A stretch of DNA of 55,298 nucleotides from HGM13233 sp964478515 (lineage in GTDB: Bacteria; Bacillota; Clostridia; Oscillospirales; Ruminococcaceae): positions 1-55,298 of the forward strand of contig CAYZIL010000013.1 of the NCBI GenBank assembly GCA_964478515.1, read 5' to 3'. A program made the position numbers and the translations under genes. Position 1 is the first letter of the stretch. Each line of letters begins with the position of its first letter. The notes under the pieces were generated by a model. It did not search any database. It saw nothing but the letters and a program-made list of their open reading frames with translations, and was not told the DNA's origin. This document shows, one piece after another, positions 8,522 through 16,865 of this stretch.

Positions 8522-9511
8522 TCAGTCTTTGCTTTTATTCCTGCGCCGCAGCCGCCGCAGCGCGATTTCGGGCAGTGTGAACAGCCGGCCGAAACAGCTG
8601 CATACGACTCTCGCCTTGTGCGGCGCAGCCGCCCACTGTTCTTTCAGTTCTTTTTTGTTGCTCTCGCCGCCGTAGACCAGCGTGTAGACGAGCGCCCACC
8701 AGACATAGTAGCCGCTGCGGTCGGCGTAATTTATTTTTACCCCGTATTCGCGCTGCGCCCATTCGGCCAGCAGCGCGAGATATTGCCGCCGCTCGTCTAT
8801 ACGCACACTGCCGTGAAGGGTGGCCGTAAAGTTGCTGCCGCCCTTTTTGTGTACCTGCCGGTAGGCGGACATATTGTCGGGCAGCACGCGCACCTTGCCG
8901 CTGAGCGTGAGTATCATGCACAGCGTGATGTCGCTGATGACACTGTGCGCCTGCCAGAGAATGTCGTAGTCGTGCTGCGGGCTCTCGCGAAAAAAGTTGC
9001 GAAAGCAGCAGGTGCCGGAATGGCCGAAATAGCGGTAATGCTCAAAGTCGGCAAGCGTGTAGTCGCCGTCTGCGGGACGGCCCTCGCCGCGAAACTCCGC
9101 CGCGGTGACGGCGTCGTTTTCGTCAACGACGCTGTAGCGGTGGGTGCACGCGCTGTAGTCGGGGTGGGCGTCGAGAAAGTCCGCCTGCTTTTGCAGCTTG
9201 CGCGTGTCGGTCCAAAAATCGTCGCTCTCTATGAGCGCTATGTATTTGCCCTGACAGTGGCGGTAGACGTCCACGGTGTTCTTAGTCGCGCCGAGATTGT
9301 GCGCGCGCTCAAGCACCGTCAGCCGGCCGGGATATTTATCCCCGTATTCCGCAATTATCGCGCCGCTGCTGTCGGTAGAGCAGTCGTCGCCGACGACTAT
9401 CTCAAAATCAAAATCGGTCTGCTGGGCCAGCACGCTGTCAAGCGCGCGGCGCAGGTATTTTTCGTGGTTGTAGGTGACGACCGCCACACTGAGTTTATAT
9501 TTGTATTCCAT
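8522..9511 (-). CDS. family 2 glycosyltransferase
   Basis: 329 residues. The start chosen is the ATG at 9511, which has GAGG six bases upstream; an in-frame ATG six codons earlier is possible but has a worse site. GT-A fold: LSVAVVTYNHEKYLRRALDS at the N terminus, VVGDDCSTDSSG for nucleotide binding, and ESDDFW as the metal-binding DxD-type motif near residue 95. The tail is basic (RRLRRRNKSKD), fitting peripheral membrane attachment. It sits between the pseudaminic-acid genes and the flippase. Of the four sugars made in the cluster the dideoxyhexose has no other obvious transferase, so this enzyme is a candidate, by elimination only. Confidence 0.93.
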   Translation of the reverse strand: MEYKYKLSVAVVTYNHEKYLRRALDSVLAQQTDFDFEIVVGDDCSTDSSGAIIAEYGDKYPGRLTVLERAHNLGATKNTVDVYRHCQGKYIALIESDDFWTDTRKLQKQADFLDAHPDYSACTHRYSVVDENDAVTAAEFRGEGRPADGDYTLADFEHYRYFGHSGTCCFRNFFRESPQHDYDILWQAHSVISDITLCMILTLSGKVRVLPDNMSAYRQVHKKGGSNFTATLHGSVRIDERRQYLALLAEWAQREYGVKINYADRSGYYVWWALVYTLVYGGESNKKELKEQWAAAPHKARVVCSCFGRLFTLPEIALRRLRRRNKSKD

Positions 9512-9530
9512 ATTATCCTCGCTCGCCATT

Positions 9531-10565
9531 TTACTGTTGCCGCAACAGCGCCAGCTTTTGGGCCAGGCGCTTTGCGCCGCCGCCGTCGACCAGGACGCGC
9601 GCCGCGTCGCTGCGGCGCTGACGCTCGGCTCCGTTTTCGGCCAGCGCTGTGGCCAGTCGCGCCGCGCTTGCGGCGCAGCTTTCGCCGCCGTCGCGCCAGT
9701 CGCCGGCGCAGTCCATCAGCCCGCGCGCGGCAAATTCCCGCGCCGCGGCCAGCTGGTTGTCGGCCGCGGTAAAAATTACTGTCGGAGTGCCGCACGCGCA
9801 CAGCTCGTACAGCGTGCTGCCGGCGGCGGAGACGGCCAGCTCGCAGCGGCACATCAGCGCGCTCATTTCGCCGACATTCTCGTGCAGCTCCACTCTTTCA
9901 TGCTGCGCCGCCAAGCGGCGCAGCTCGCCGGTGTGCCCGTTAAGCGCGCCGGCGACAACGTGCACCGTGCAGCCGCCCAGTTGCGGCGCAAACAGCAGTG
10001 CGCGCACGAGCGTTTCCGCCGCTCCGGCGCGGTCGGCGCCGCCGGCGGTGACGAGAATGTTTTTCGGCGCCGCGCTCAAATCCCTTGCCGGCAGTCCGGC
10101 AAACTGAGCGCGCAGCGGCGCGTATTTACAGCCCAGCAGCAGCTTTGTGCCGGCGGCATATTGCCGCTCATAGCCGAGCTTTTCAGCATAGCAGTTGTAG
10201 TTTACCAGCATATTGCAGGGGTAGCGAAAGGCATTGAGATCGTCCATATAGGCGACAGCCGTCACCGCGCGCAGTCCCGAAAGATATTTTTCACTGACAA
10301 AATAGCTGTCGACGAGCACCGCGCCGGCGCCGAGTTTTTTCACCAGCGCCGTCAGCTGCGGCAGCTCGCCGTCCAGCCTGTCGTAGTTCGAGTCAAGCTC
10401 ATGCATCGCAAAACCGGCTGCGCGCGCGGCAGACAGCTCGCTGCCGGCGGCGCAGGCAAAGGCAGTTTGCACGCCCAGTTCTCGCAGCGCCGCCGCAATG
10501 CTCAAGCAGCGCATCAGGTGGCCGGTAGCTATCTTTTTGTTGGCGTCGGTGCGAATAATTATCAT
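9531..10565 (-). CDS. pseG: UDP-2,4-diacetamido-2,4,6-trideoxy-beta-L-altropyranose hydrolase
   Basis: 344 residues. Removes UDP from the bis-acetamido sugar in pseudaminic acid synthesis. The start IIIRTDANKKIATGHLMRC is the PseG signature, with the catalytic histidine at position 16 (GHLMRC). The GT-B-like C-terminal half has SAAGSTLYELCACGTP and the nucleotide-binding TAADNQLAAA segment. It starts 12 bases after the PseH stop and ends 19 bases before the GT2 start. Order of transcription is pseC-pseF-pseI-pseH-pseG. Identification secure. Confidence 0.95.
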   Translation of the reverse strand: MIIIRTDANKKIATGHLMRCLSIAAALRELGVQTAFACAAGSELSAARAAGFAMHELDSNYDRLDGELPQLTALVKKLGAGAVLVDSYFVSEKYLSGLRAVTAVAYMDDLNAFRYPCNMLVNYNCYAEKLGYERQYAAGTKLLLGCKYAPLRAQFAGLPARDLSAAPKNILVTAGGADRAGAAETLVRALLFAPQLGGCTVHVVAGALNGHTGELRRLAAQHERVELHENVGEMSALMCRCELAVSAAGSTLYELCACGTPTVIFTAADNQLAAAREFAARGLMDCAGDWRDGGESCAASAARLATALAENGAERQRRSDAARVLVDGGGAKRLAQKLALLRQQ

Positions 10566-10577
10566 TGCCGTCTCTTT

Positions 10578-11033
10578 TCAGCGCACAATCTCTTTTTCAA
10601 AGCGCAGCACCTCGCCGTCGGCGGTGAGCGCGTAGCCGTTCTTTTCAAAAATGCGCGCCGAGGCGGTATTGTCCGCGCGCACCTTGGCTACAAGTTTTTT
10701 TGCGCGCGGCAGCGCCGCAGCGGCGTTCCCGCCGAGCAATCTTATCAGCTCGTTGCCGTAGCCGCGGCCGCGAAAGCGCGGCGCGACGGTATAGCTAAGC
10801 AGCGCCCGCTCGCCGCACAAGTCGGCGCGGCCGACGCCGAGGTCGTTTTCCCCGTCGGTAAGAATATACATAGCGCACTCCGGGTCGGCCAGCTTTTGCG
10901 CCAGCCACTCGAGATGAGCCGCCAATTCAATAGTACCGCTGTTTAGCGAGTTGCGCCGCGTCGCCGGGTCGTTTGCCCATTCGAGCAGCGTCAGCGCGTC
11001 GCTTTGCCGCACAGCTCGCAGCTGCAATCCCAT
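10578..11033 (-). CDS. pseH: GNAT N-acetyltransferase, UDP-4-amino-sugar acetylase
   Basis: 151 residues from the ATG at 11033, which has AAAGGAG nine bases upstream. The frame is open further back only within pseI. A single GNAT domain: LRAVRQSDALTLLEWAND at the start and the acetyl-CoA pyrophosphate loop VAPRFRGRGYGNEL about two thirds along, followed by FEKNGY, the usual last GNAT motif. Between pseI and pseG it is best read as PseH, which acetylates the 4-amino group made by PseC. Family certain; role from context and length. Confidence 0.92.
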   Translation of the reverse strand: MGLQLRAVRQSDALTLLEWANDPATRRNSLNSGTIELAAHLEWLAQKLADPECAMYILTDGENDLGVGRADLCGERALLSYTVAPRFRGRGYGNELIRLLGGNAAAALPRAKKLVAKVRADNTASARIFEKNGYALTADGEVLRFEKEIVR

Positions 11034-11038
11034 AAGCG

Positions 11039-12082
11039 TCACTCCTTTGTCCAGCCGTCGACCAGCGCGGCGCTCAGCGGTGTGCCGAACGGGATGTCGG
11101 CGGCCGCCGTGCATTTGCAGACCGCCGCAAAGTATTTTGGCGCAAGGCCGCTGCTCGGCCGGACGCTGCGCACATTCTCGGCGCTGAAGCGCTCGCCCTT
11201 TTTTATGTCCTTTACGGCAAAAAGCGAGCGGCGAAAGACCGTGCTGCTGCGCTCTTTTTCGGTAAGCTCGTAGCCGGCGACGCCGCGCGCCAGCGCGGCC
11301 GTGCGCGCGTCGACAGCCAACTGCTTAAAATCCTGCGGCTCCATGGAAAACTCCGAGTCGGGGTTTTTAATAGCGCGGCTGAGACAGAAGTGCTTTTCGA
11401 CGGCGCAGGCGCCCAGCGCCACGGCGGCGATGGCCGCAACGCTGCCCAGCGAGTGGTCGGAAAGTCCCACCGGCACGCCGAAGCGCGCGCGCATGTCGGG
11501 AATTGTGGCAAGGCGCATGTCGGCGTAGTTTGCCGGGTATTCCGAGCAGCACTTCAGCAGCAGCACCTGCTCGTTGCCGGCGCGCCGGCAGGCGTCGAGC
11601 GCGTCTTGAATCTCGACCGGCGAGCCCATGCCGCAGGAGATTATCATCGGCTTGCCCTTGGCGGCGGCGTATTCTATAAGCGGGATGTCGACAAGTTCAA
11701 AAGAGGCTATTTTGTAGGCGCCGACGTCCATATCTTCGAGAAAATCGACTGCCGTGTTGTCAAAAGGCGTAGAGAGAAAATCGAGCCCCAGCTTTTCGCA
11801 CTCGGCCTTTATTGTCGGCTGCCATTCCCAGGGCATGTAGGCCTCTTTATAAAGGTCGTGCAGCTTGTAGCCGTCCCACAGCCCGCCGTGTATTTGAAAA
11901 TACTCGTTGTCGCAATCGAGCGTCAGCGTGTCGGCGGTGTAGGTCTGCACCTTCAGGCAGTCGGCGCCGGCCTGTTTTGCGGCGTGAACTATCTTCAGCG
12001 CATTGTCCAGCTTGCCGGCGTGGTTGGCTGACATTTCGGCAATAAGGTAGACGCCGCCGGTCATTTTCTCCCAGAGGGTCAT
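11039..12082 (-). CDS. pseI: pseudaminic acid synthase
   Basis: 347 residues. Condenses 2,4-diacetamido-2,4,6-trideoxy-L-altrose with phosphoenolpyruvate. The N-terminal NeuB-type TIM barrel begins with IAEMSANHAGKLDNAL, and the PseI-specific segment GGLWDGYKLHDLYKEAYMPW separates it from sialic or legionaminic acid synthases, which read differently here. A C-terminal SAF/antifreeze-like domain follows (RSLFAVKDIKKGERFSAENV). A good GGAGG site lies before the ATG, and 3 bases separate it from pseF. Secure identification. Confidence 0.96.
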   Translation of the reverse strand: MTLWEKMTGGVYLIAEMSANHAGKLDNALKIVHAAKQAGADCLKVQTYTADTLTLDCDNEYFQIHGGLWDGYKLHDLYKEAYMPWEWQPTIKAECEKLGLDFLSTPFDNTAVDFLEDMDVGAYKIASFELVDIPLIEYAAAKGKPMIISCGMGSPVEIQDALDACRRAGNEQVLLLKCCSEYPANYADMRLATIPDMRARFGVPVGLSDHSLGSVAAIAAVALGACAVEKHFCLSRAIKNPDSEFSMEPQDFKQLAVDARTAALARGVAGYELTEKERSSTVFRRSLFAVKDIKKGERFSAENVRSVRPSSGLAPKYFAAVCKCTAAADIPFGTPLSAALVDGWTKE

Positions 12083-12085
12083 GGT

Positions 12086-12781
12086 TTATTCCTCCGTCGT
12101 TTTTAACATACAGCGGTATTTTATTTCTGCTATGTCCCAGTCGTCCATAGTGTCTATGTCCTGCACCTCTGTCTCGGGCAGCTCCAGCGGTACGGTGCGC
12201 CCGGCGAGCACGCTGCGCTCGCTGAGCAGTTTGTCGGTGCGCACAAAATAGAACTGGCCGCAGTCGTGGTACTGCGGCTCAAGGTCCTGGCTGCGCGCGC
12301 TCATATATTGGGGATATACCGCCTCTACCAGGCCGCCGCGCACGGCGACGGCGCGCTGCGGCGGAAAGGAAAAGCGCACTACCGGCAGCAGACTGTCAGC
12401 GTCGCTGCTTTGCAGCAGCGCCAGCGCGTCGCGCAGCTTTTGGGCGGTGACAAACGGCGCTGTGGGGTAGACGCAGCAGAGATATTCAAAATTTCGGCCG
12501 CTGTCGCGGTAGCGCTGCGCCACCTCGCACAGCACGTCGGCTGTTGTGGCGTGGTCGTCGGCAGCGGCGGCGCTGCGCATAAAGGGCACGGCGGCGCCGA
12601 GCGCGCGGGCAATGGCCGCTATCTCCTCGTCCTCGGTTGAGACCATCACCTCGTCAAACACACCGCTTTGCAGCGCCGCGTCGACGGAATAGGCCAGTAT
12701 CGGCCGGCCGCAGAATTCCTTGATGTTTTTGCGCGGAATGCGTTTGCTGCCGCCGCGCGCCGTAATTACCGCCACATTCAT
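12086..12781 (-). CDS. pseF: pseudaminic acid cytidylyltransferase
   Basis: 231 residues starting at the ATG at 12781 (GGAGAG seven bases upstream; the longer open frame is not used). Activates pseudaminic acid to the CMP form. Marks: ITARGGSKRIPRKNI, the CMP-nonulosonate synthetase loop, then CGRPILAYSVDAAL, VSTEDEEIAAIA, DDHATTADVLCE and CVYPTAPF, with DIDTMDDWDIAE at the end. All these match PseF/NeuA, and the operon context (pseC upstream, pseI downstream) selects PseF. Confidence 0.95.
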   Translation of the reverse strand: MNVAVITARGGSKRIPRKNIKEFCGRPILAYSVDAALQSGVFDEVMVSTEDEEIAAIARALGAAVPFMRSAAAADDHATTADVLCEVAQRYRDSGRNFEYLCCVYPTAPFVTAQKLRDALALLQSSDADSLLPVVRFSFPPQRAVAVRGGLVEAVYPQYMSARSQDLEPQYHDCGQFYFVRTDKLLSERSVLAGRTVPLELPETEVQDIDTMDDWDIAEIKYRCMLKTTEE

Positions 12782-12813
12782 TTTTTTACTCTCCGCGCCT
12801 TGCGGCGAAAATC

Positions 12814-14007
12814 TTACTTTTTGTAGTAGTCTATTACCTTGCGAACAGCCTCTACGACGCTTGCGGCGTCGGCGTCGCTCATAAGGTAATAAAGCGGTAT
12901 ACTCAGCACCCGCTCGTACAGCCGCTCGGCGTTGGGGCAAAGTCCCTTTTCATAGCCGAGTTTTTTGTAGTACGGGAAGTAGTAGGTGGGAATGTAGTGG
13001 ACGTTGCACTGCACGTTTTCGGCCGACAGGGCGTCAAAAATCTCCCGCCGGGTGCCGTTGAGTTTTTCGAGATTGAGCTGAATTATATACAGGTGACGGG
13101 TGGTGTCCGACTCGGGGATAACCTTTTGCAGTATCAGCTGTGGCATGTCGGCAAACAGCTTGTCGTAGTAGGCGACCAGCTGCTTGCGGCGGGCGATAAA
13201 CTTGTCGATTTTGCCGAGCTGGTTGCCGATTAGCGCCGCTTGAAAGTCGGTCAGCCGGTAGTTGTAGCCGAGGTCTACCATCTGGTAGTACCAGACGCCG
13301 TCGGGCTCTTTGTCCATCTGTGCCGCGTCGTGGGTGATGCCGTGGGTGCGGAAAAGCACCAGACGCTCGTAAAGCTCCTTGTCGTTGGTGAGTATGGCGC
13401 CGCCCTCGCCGCCGGTTATAGTCTTTACCGGGTGGAAACTGAACGTCGTCATGTCGGCTATAGAACCTATCTTTTGCCCCTTGTAAAGCGTGCCGATAGA
13501 GTGCGCGGCGTCCTCAATCAGGGTAAGATTGTGCTGCTTGCAAATGGCCTTTATCTCGTCAAGCTGCACAGCCTGGCCGGTGAAGTCTACTGCCACGACA
13601 GCCTTGGTGCGCGGCGTAATTTTTTCGAGAATTGACGCGGGCGAAATGTTGTAGGTTTCGGGGTCAATGTCAGCGAAAACCGGCGTCGCGCCGCAGTAGA
13701 GCGCGCAGTTGGCCGACGCCGCAAAGGTCATGGGCGTGGTTATAACCTCGTCGCCCGGTTTTATGCCGGCGGCGTGGCAGGCAGCGTGCAGCGCCGCCGT
13801 GCCGTTGCAGATGCACACGGCGTATTTCGCGCCGGTATAGGCGCAAAGCTTGTCCTCAAGCTTTTTCGCCTCCGGTCCGGTGGTGATGAAATCGCTGAGC
13901 ATGACGCGGCGCACGGCCTCGCAGTCATCCTCCTCTATGCACTGGCGGCCGTAAAATATTTTTTCGTCTCTGACGGGCTTACCGCCGAAAATCGCCAATT
14001 TTTCCAT
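12814..14007 (-). CDS. pseC: UDP-4-keto-6-deoxy-L-AltNAc 4-aminotransferase
   Basis: 397 residues from the ATG at 14007 (AAGGA site nine bases upstream; a GTG eight codons earlier would overlap the preceding stop). PLP-dependent DegT/DnrJ/EryC1 aminotransferase: GPEAKKLEDKLCAYTGAKYA, EDAAHS with the PLP-nitrogen aspartate at about 166, and the Schiff-base lysine in FHPVKTITGGEGG at about 195. The start FGGKPVRDEKIFYGRQ and the overall pattern match PseC. It acts on the 4-keto product normally made by PseB, but no separate pseB is found in the window; see the finding on CapE. Confidence 0.95.
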   Translation of the reverse strand: MEKLAIFGGKPVRDEKIFYGRQCIEEDDCEAVRRVMLSDFITTGPEAKKLEDKLCAYTGAKYAVCICNGTAALHAACHAAGIKPGDEVITTPMTFAASANCALYCGATPVFADIDPETYNISPASILEKITPRTKAVVAVDFTGQAVQLDEIKAICKQHNLTLIEDAAHSIGTLYKGQKIGSIADMTTFSFHPVKTITGGEGGAILTNDKELYERLVLFRTHGITHDAAQMDKEPDGVWYYQMVDLGYNYRLTDFQAALIGNQLGKIDKFIARRKQLVAYYDKLFADMPQLILQKVIPESDTTRHLYIIQLNLEKLNGTRREIFDALSAENVQCNVHYIPTYYFPYYKKLGYEKGLCPNAERLYERVLSIPLYYLMSDADAASVVEAVRKVIDYYKK

Positions 14008-14023
14008 GTTATCTTTTCCTTTC

Positions 14024-15379
14024 TCAGACACTGATTCTTTGGGTTGTTGCCGCGTCTGCCGCCGGCAGACGCACCGTGCAAAGCGCTATGAGCCCCCACT
14101 GCAGCACGTCGGTCAATATGCCGCCGCTGAGCGTCGGCTGCAAGCAGGCAAAAACGTATATAGTGAAGCTGGCGAGCAAAAAGAAGCGGCCGTTGCCGCT
14201 GCCGCGCGGCAGTTTTTTCATTACCATGCGCAGCGCGAAACACATGAGCGCCGCGTAGCACAAAAGGCCGACAACGCCGAACAGCGAGAATATCTCAATC
14301 AGAAAATTGTGGGCGTTGGCGCTTACCGTGCCGCCGTCGTCTGTCGGTATGTCGACAAAGCGCAATCCGCTGCCAATCAGCGGGCTTTTCAGCGCTTCTT
14401 CTATCATCTTCTGCCAAATAGCGGAGCGCGTCGCGGTGCTGCGCGCAGCGCTGCCCTGCGAGACCGCCACGGTTTGCAGCAGTTCTTCAATTGAGTCAAT
14501 ATTTTCCGGCAGCACCTGGGTGTAGTTGGCGTCGGCGTCAATGCCGGCTACCGACAGCAGTACCTGCCGCGCTCCGGGCACGGCCTTTGCCAGCGACGAC
14601 ACCGAGTAAATTGGGTTGTACACCGTCAGCGCCGCGGCGCACATCAGCGCGCACAGCAGCGCGCCGCCCAGCGCCTTCAGCAGTTTTTTGCCGTAGCGGC
14701 GCCACAGCAGCACACAGCCGCACAGCAACGCGAACATAACAAGAATAACCGCCGTGCGCGAGGCCGCAGCGCACCCGAGCGCCAACACGACGCCGGTATA
14801 TATTACCGCGAGCACCCGCCGCCAGTGCGCCGCGCTCTCACGGGACGAAAACCATATCATTACCGCCACGCCGGCGGTGGAGACGTAAAGACAGTCCGGA
14901 AACGTGTATTCCGGCAGTGCGCCGAGCGAGTAGCTGCTGACGACGGAATAAGCCAGCATTGCGCATTCGGCACAGCAAAAAAACACCAGGCCGTTGCCGA
15001 GTTCCTCTTTGGACATCGCCTCGCTGTCGACCAAAAACCAGATGACCACGCAGGCGTAAAGGTTGCGCGCCGCGCCGATAAACTCCACCGGCGAGCTGCC
15101 GCGCAGCACATGAACCGCTGCTGCCGCACCGGTCAAGCCCACGGCAACTGCGGCAACAAGAAACAGCCGCAGGGCGTCGCCGCGCAGCCGCCAGCGGCGG
15201 GTGAGCAACCGGTAAAGCAGCACCGTAACGGCGACAAGTATAAGCAGGTCGGTAACCCCGACCGAGACCGAGCCCTGCGAGGCTCCTGGGACCGGAAAAG
15301 ATATTTTGAACGCGGTCAACATCATCATGGCCGCGAACACTGCGCCGGTCCGGCGCAGCTTGTTAAAATTTTCTACCAT
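14024..15379 (-). CDS. Wzy/O-antigen-ligase-type membrane protein, candidate polymerase
   Basis: 451 residues with about ten to twelve membrane helices and one large extracytoplasmic loop (roughly residues 255-345, after YNPIYSVSSL). The loop is followed by the Wzy_C superfamily signature NAHNFLIEIFSLFGVVGLL. This pattern is shared by Wzy polymerases, WaaL ligases and related oligosaccharyltransferases. It is placed between the candidate glycosyltransferase gene and pseC, inside the assembly genes, so it is the best candidate for the repeat-unit polymerase. Two more proteins of this superfamily are encoded at the start of the operon; which one polymerises and which ligates or modifies cannot be decided from sequence. 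Confidence 0.85.
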   Translation of the reverse strand: MVENFNKLRRTGAVFAAMMMLTAFKISFPVPGASQGSVSVGVTDLLILVAVTVLLYRLLTRRWRLRGDALRLFLVAAVAVGLTGAAAAVHVLRGSSPVEFIGAARNLYACVVIWFLVDSEAMSKEELGNGLVFFCCAECAMLAYSVVSSYSLGALPEYTFPDCLYVSTAGVAVMIWFSSRESAAHWRRVLAVIYTGVVLALGCAAASRTAVILVMFALLCGCVLLWRRYGKKLLKALGGALLCALMCAAALTVYNPIYSVSSLAKAVPGARQVLLSVAGIDADANYTQVLPENIDSIEELLQTVAVSQGSAARSTATRSAIWQKMIEEALKSPLIGSGLRFVDIPTDDGGTVSANAHNFLIEIFSLFGVVGLLCYAALMCFALRMVMKKLPRGSGNGRFFLLASFTIYVFACLQPTLSGGILTDVLQWGLIALCTVRLPAADAATTQRISV

Positions 15380-15391
15380 AGATACCTTTCT

Positions 15392-16222
15392 TTATTTCTT
15401 GGACACAGCGCCGGTCACCTCGTCGTAATCGGCAAAATCGAAAGCGCGAATGTAGCTTTCCGGGTTGAGATTGCAGATATGCGCGCCGTTTTTGGCGGCA
15501 AAGCGCTCAATGTAGAAGTTCTGCAGGTGGGCCAGATAATAGCACCAGTAAAAGCAGCACAGCTGCTGCCGGTCGCGGCGGCGGTAGACCTCGTTGACCT
15601 GCTTTTCCGCGGCAGTGTTGCCGTAGCAGTGCGCAAGCCCGCCGCCGGGCGCAAAGTCGTTGCCCAGCACATATATTTCCTTAAAGCCCATATATACGGC
15701 GCACATCATGCAAAACATGCCGACGTTGATGAACGAGGAGGACAGTCCGGCAAGATCGCCGCGGATGCGCCGCAGCGTCGGCATATGCATGCCGTAAACG
15801 TAATAGCATTTTTCCGGCTCGCTGCCTGCAAGCGCGGCGCGCGCCTTTTTATTGAAAATAAAGCTGGAATAGTCGCATTTTTTCAGCAGCGCGTCCAGAC
15901 TCTCGCGCCTTTCGGGCAAAAAAGTGTCCGAGTCGCAGATGCAGTAATAATCCGGGTGCACGGCGTCAACGTGGTCGCTGAGGTAAAAATAGTTCGCGCA
16001 TATAGTAGTCTCGTTGGTCAGCCGCGACAAGTCGCACTTGTTTATTGACGGGCCGTTCAGCACTATAAAACAGCGCTCGCCACTGTGCTTGTTTTTCAGT
16101 TCGCGGTTGTGGCGCAGCATTTTACCGTAGCGCCAACGGTCGACAAGCCAAAAGCGCAGCAGCGCGAAGAAATTGTAAATAGTGTAGGCAATATTGTCCC
16201 ACAGCTCGGTCAGCTTGAACAT
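15392..16222 (-). CDS. GT42/MptE-like protein, candidate nonulosonic-acid transferase
   Basis: 276 residues from the ATG at 16222 (GAGG site upstream). A hydrophobic helix lies near residues 10-27 (IAYTIYNFFALLRFWLVD), then a Rossmann-like domain. Two segments recall the CstII-type GT42 sialyltransferases and the related MptE/DUF115 fold: CFIVLNGPSINKCDLSRL followed by ANYFYLSD, and MCAVYMGFKEIYVLGNDFAP followed by a histidine (LAHCYGN). In GT42 the equivalent segments are NGPSL..IDYSRLP..NQFYFE and A.ALGYKEIYLSGIDF, with a catalytic histidine downstream. The similarity is judged by eye and is partial. Inside a pseudaminic-acid cluster the reading as the Pse transferase is attractive. The alternative is a DUF115-like protein of unknown activity. 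Confidence 0.6.
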   Translation of the reverse strand: MFKLTELWDNIAYTIYNFFALLRFWLVDRWRYGKMLRHNRELKNKHSGERCFIVLNGPSINKCDLSRLTNETTICANYFYLSDHVDAVHPDYYCICDSDTFLPERRESLDALLKKCDYSSFIFNKKARAALAGSEPEKCYYVYGMHMPTLRRIRGDLAGLSSSFINVGMFCMMCAVYMGFKEIYVLGNDFAPGGGLAHCYGNTAAEKQVNEVYRRRDRQQLCCFYWCYYLAHLQNFYIERFAAKNGAHICNLNPESYIRAFDFADYDEVTGAVSKK

Positions 16223-16224
16223 AG

Positions 16225-16848
16225 TCACACCTCGCCGTTCTTGTCCGCCAGCGCGGCCAGAAATTTTTCCGGCTCGCGGATATACTGTGCGCAGCGGCGC
16301 AGCTCGTCTTCCGGCAGCAGCCACCAGCGGCTGGCAAGCAGTTTTTCGCACAGCCCGTCGTCAAAGCGGCGGCGAATAACCCGCGCCGGGTTGCCGGCGA
16401 CTATCGTGTAGGGCTCAACGTCCTTGGTAAGCACGCTGCCCATGCCGACAACCGCGCCGACGCCGATATGCACGCCGTTTTTTATTATTGCGTCGGAGCC
16501 TATCCAGACGTCGCTGTCGACACTTATGCGCGCCGGCTGCTCGGTGTCAAACTCGGCAAACTTTACCGGGGTGCTGTTGCGCCCTTTCTGGAACACGGGC
16601 GAGGTCGACACCCAGTTCATTGGGTGGTCGGGACTGCCCATCACCACCCGGTCGGCTATGCTCACAAACGAGCCGACGTCGCAGTTGATGGCGACGCAAT
16701 CGTAACCGAGATAGGAATGCTTATCTATTTTACAGCCGACCACCTGCGTGCCCGACTCGACTTTTGACGTGCGGTCTATGCGGCTGTCCTTGACAGCGCA
16801 GCCGCGCAGCTTTTTCAGCACACGCACAAAATAATAACCAATGCTCAT
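16225..16848 (-). CDS. left-handed beta-helix (hexapeptide) acyltransferase
   Basis: 207 residues from the ATG at 16848 (GGGAG ten bases upstream). Trimeric LbetaH acyltransferase of the CatB/xenobiotic type: isoleucine-patch repeats in SRIDRTSKVESGTQVVGCKI and VDSDVWIGSDAIIKNGVHIG, the long loop with GSPDHPMNWVSTSPVFQKG, and the closing AGNPARVIRRRF. It probably O- or N-acetylates a sugar of the repeat unit using acetyl-CoA. It ends 2 bases before the next start and lies 17 bases after capG. The acceptor sugar is unknown. Confidence 0.9.
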   Translation of the reverse strand: MSIGYYFVRVLKKLRGCAVKDSRIDRTSKVESGTQVVGCKIDKHSYLGYDCVAINCDVGSFVSIADRVVMGSPDHPMNWVSTSPVFQKGRNSTPVKFAEFDTEQPARISVDSDVWIGSDAIIKNGVHIGVGAVVGMGSVLTKDVEPYTIVAGNPARVIRRRFDDGLCEKLLASRWWLLPEDELRRCAQYIREPEKFLAALADKNGEV

Positions 16849-16865
16849 AAAAAATGCTCCCAAAC

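Noticed and set aside
8519..10946. Long plus-strand frames (400-490 codons) antisense to the GT2 and pse genes
   Set aside because: They are shadows produced by the high GC content. The minus-strand proteins have complete family motifs and proper ribosome sites.
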